Source: Ilex aquifolium | Lineage: Eukaryota; Streptophyta; Magnoliopsida; Aquifoliales; Aquifoliaceae | Length of the DNA: 64,000 nt | NCBI GenBank assembly: GCA_951799425.1 | Contig: OX637399.1 | Span: 35,499,701-35,563,700, forward strand | Reading direction: 5' to 3' | Part shown: one piece after another, positions 63,440 to 64,000 of the stretch | Layout of the letters: each line of letters begins with the position of its first letter | How positions within the stretch are numbered: the first letter of the stretch is position 1 | Translations under genes and position numbers: made by a program | Notes under the pieces: generated by a model | Database searches by the model: none | What the model saw: only the letters and a program-made list of their open reading frames with translations | Told to the model about the DNA's origin: nothing

Positions 63440-64000
63440 CGCTTGTCGGAGGAGGTCTGCACAATGCGGAGTCCAATGGTTCAAACATTAGCCCCATCAA
63501 TATGGATTGATAATAGATTTTCACGAAGGCACATCTACTCAAATATAACCATTGTAGGTTGGAATGCGAGAGAAATTAGGAAAGAGAGGAGGTGCAAGGA
63601 AATTTTGATTATGGCAAGTGTGGATATTGTGATATTGCTGGAAACTAAATTAGAAAGAATAGACAGAAATTTTACTAGGGGTAATGAGGGAAGTTAGGCA
63701 TAAGGAATATGCTTCCTTGCCTTCTTCTAGGAGGTCAAGAGTGTGCTAATAATTTGGGAAGAAAAAGTTGTGAGAGGTTTGGAACTGGTTGTTTGAAGTT
63801 TCCCTATCGATACGTTTCGAAAGTTTGAGTGATTGCAAACGGTGACTAACAATAGTGTATGGGCCAAATAGACTATTTTTAGGAGGTTCTTGTGAGAGGA
63901 ATTAGCTAGTCGATGCAGCTTCTATAGTCCTAATTGCTGTCTGAGTGATTTTATTGTTATCACAATTGCATCAGAGAGATTGAATGAGAGCAAGGTTACT
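63440..64000 (+). pseudogene. LINE ORF2 endonuclease domain, decayed, running off the window
   Basis: Plus-strand IVGWNAREIRKERRCKEIL and SVDIVILLETKLERID match the start of the plant L1-type endonuclease (WN.RG......K.....DI..L.ETK). A frame with shifts and stops continues to VYGPN (near 63855) and ends at ERLNESKVT (63978-64000), corresponding to the usual SERL... after the GDFN motif. RT would follow outside the window. Confidence 0.8.

Noticed and set aside
1..64000. tRNA genes suggested by GATACCA/TGGTATCAG strings at 10970 and 43981
   Set aside because: They are 12-base primer binding sites next to LTRs; no cloverleaf surrounds them.

Overview
The window is AT-rich, repeat-dense nuclear DNA from a flowering plant, most probably a eudicot. 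The evidence is GT-AG spliced genes of plant families, LTR retrotransposons primed by initiator tRNA-Met, plant-type LINEs and hAT-like MITEs. I see no bacterial operon, CRISPR array, rRNA or tRNA gene. No previously undescribed molecular system is evident. The interest lies in genome architecture.

The one host gene that looks intact is on the minus strand and fills most of the window. Its ATG is at 61872 and its stop at 15499. Seven exons with GT-AG splice sites and matching phases add up to a 556-residue CID-domain (RPRD/CREPT-like) RNA polymerase II CTD-binding protein. Its 1.67 kb of coding sequence is spread over 46.4 kb, because introns 2 (8.3 kb), 4 (23.6 kb) and 6 (11.8 kb) are filled with layers of transposons.

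Layout. 1-632: broken exon of an F-box/LRR-type gene (+). 715-4095 and 13035-13770: remains of an old plus-strand retroelement, split by a nearly complete Ty3/gypsy chromovirus (4096-13034, minus, TSD CTTAT). 15499-61872: the CID gene. Intron 6 holds a gag-deleted copia element (17798-21357), possibly inside a Helitron-like segment, plus two hAT-like MITEs, a gypsy gag remnant and a copia gag/protease remnant. Intron 4 holds a LINE RT fragment, a solo LTR with perfect TSD (32593-35019), and a related LTR (36605-47706). That second LTR has been cut apart by a minisatellite-bearing element, a copia element (38410-44174) that itself carries a MITE, a hAT-like element, a LINE and another MITE. Further LTR and gypsy remnants follow to about 51.5 kb. 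Intron 2 holds an LTR (52826-57478) containing a Helitron-like element with a captured remorin gene fragment, and more MITEs. 63440-64000: decayed LINE endonuclease (+) beyond the gene's 5' end.

All transposon reading frames seen are broken by stops or frameshifts. Many look like C-to-T or G-to-A changes, as expected of old methylated insertions. Family names come from motifs read by eye. Homology searches, RNA-seq and repeat-library masking would settle the less certain calls.
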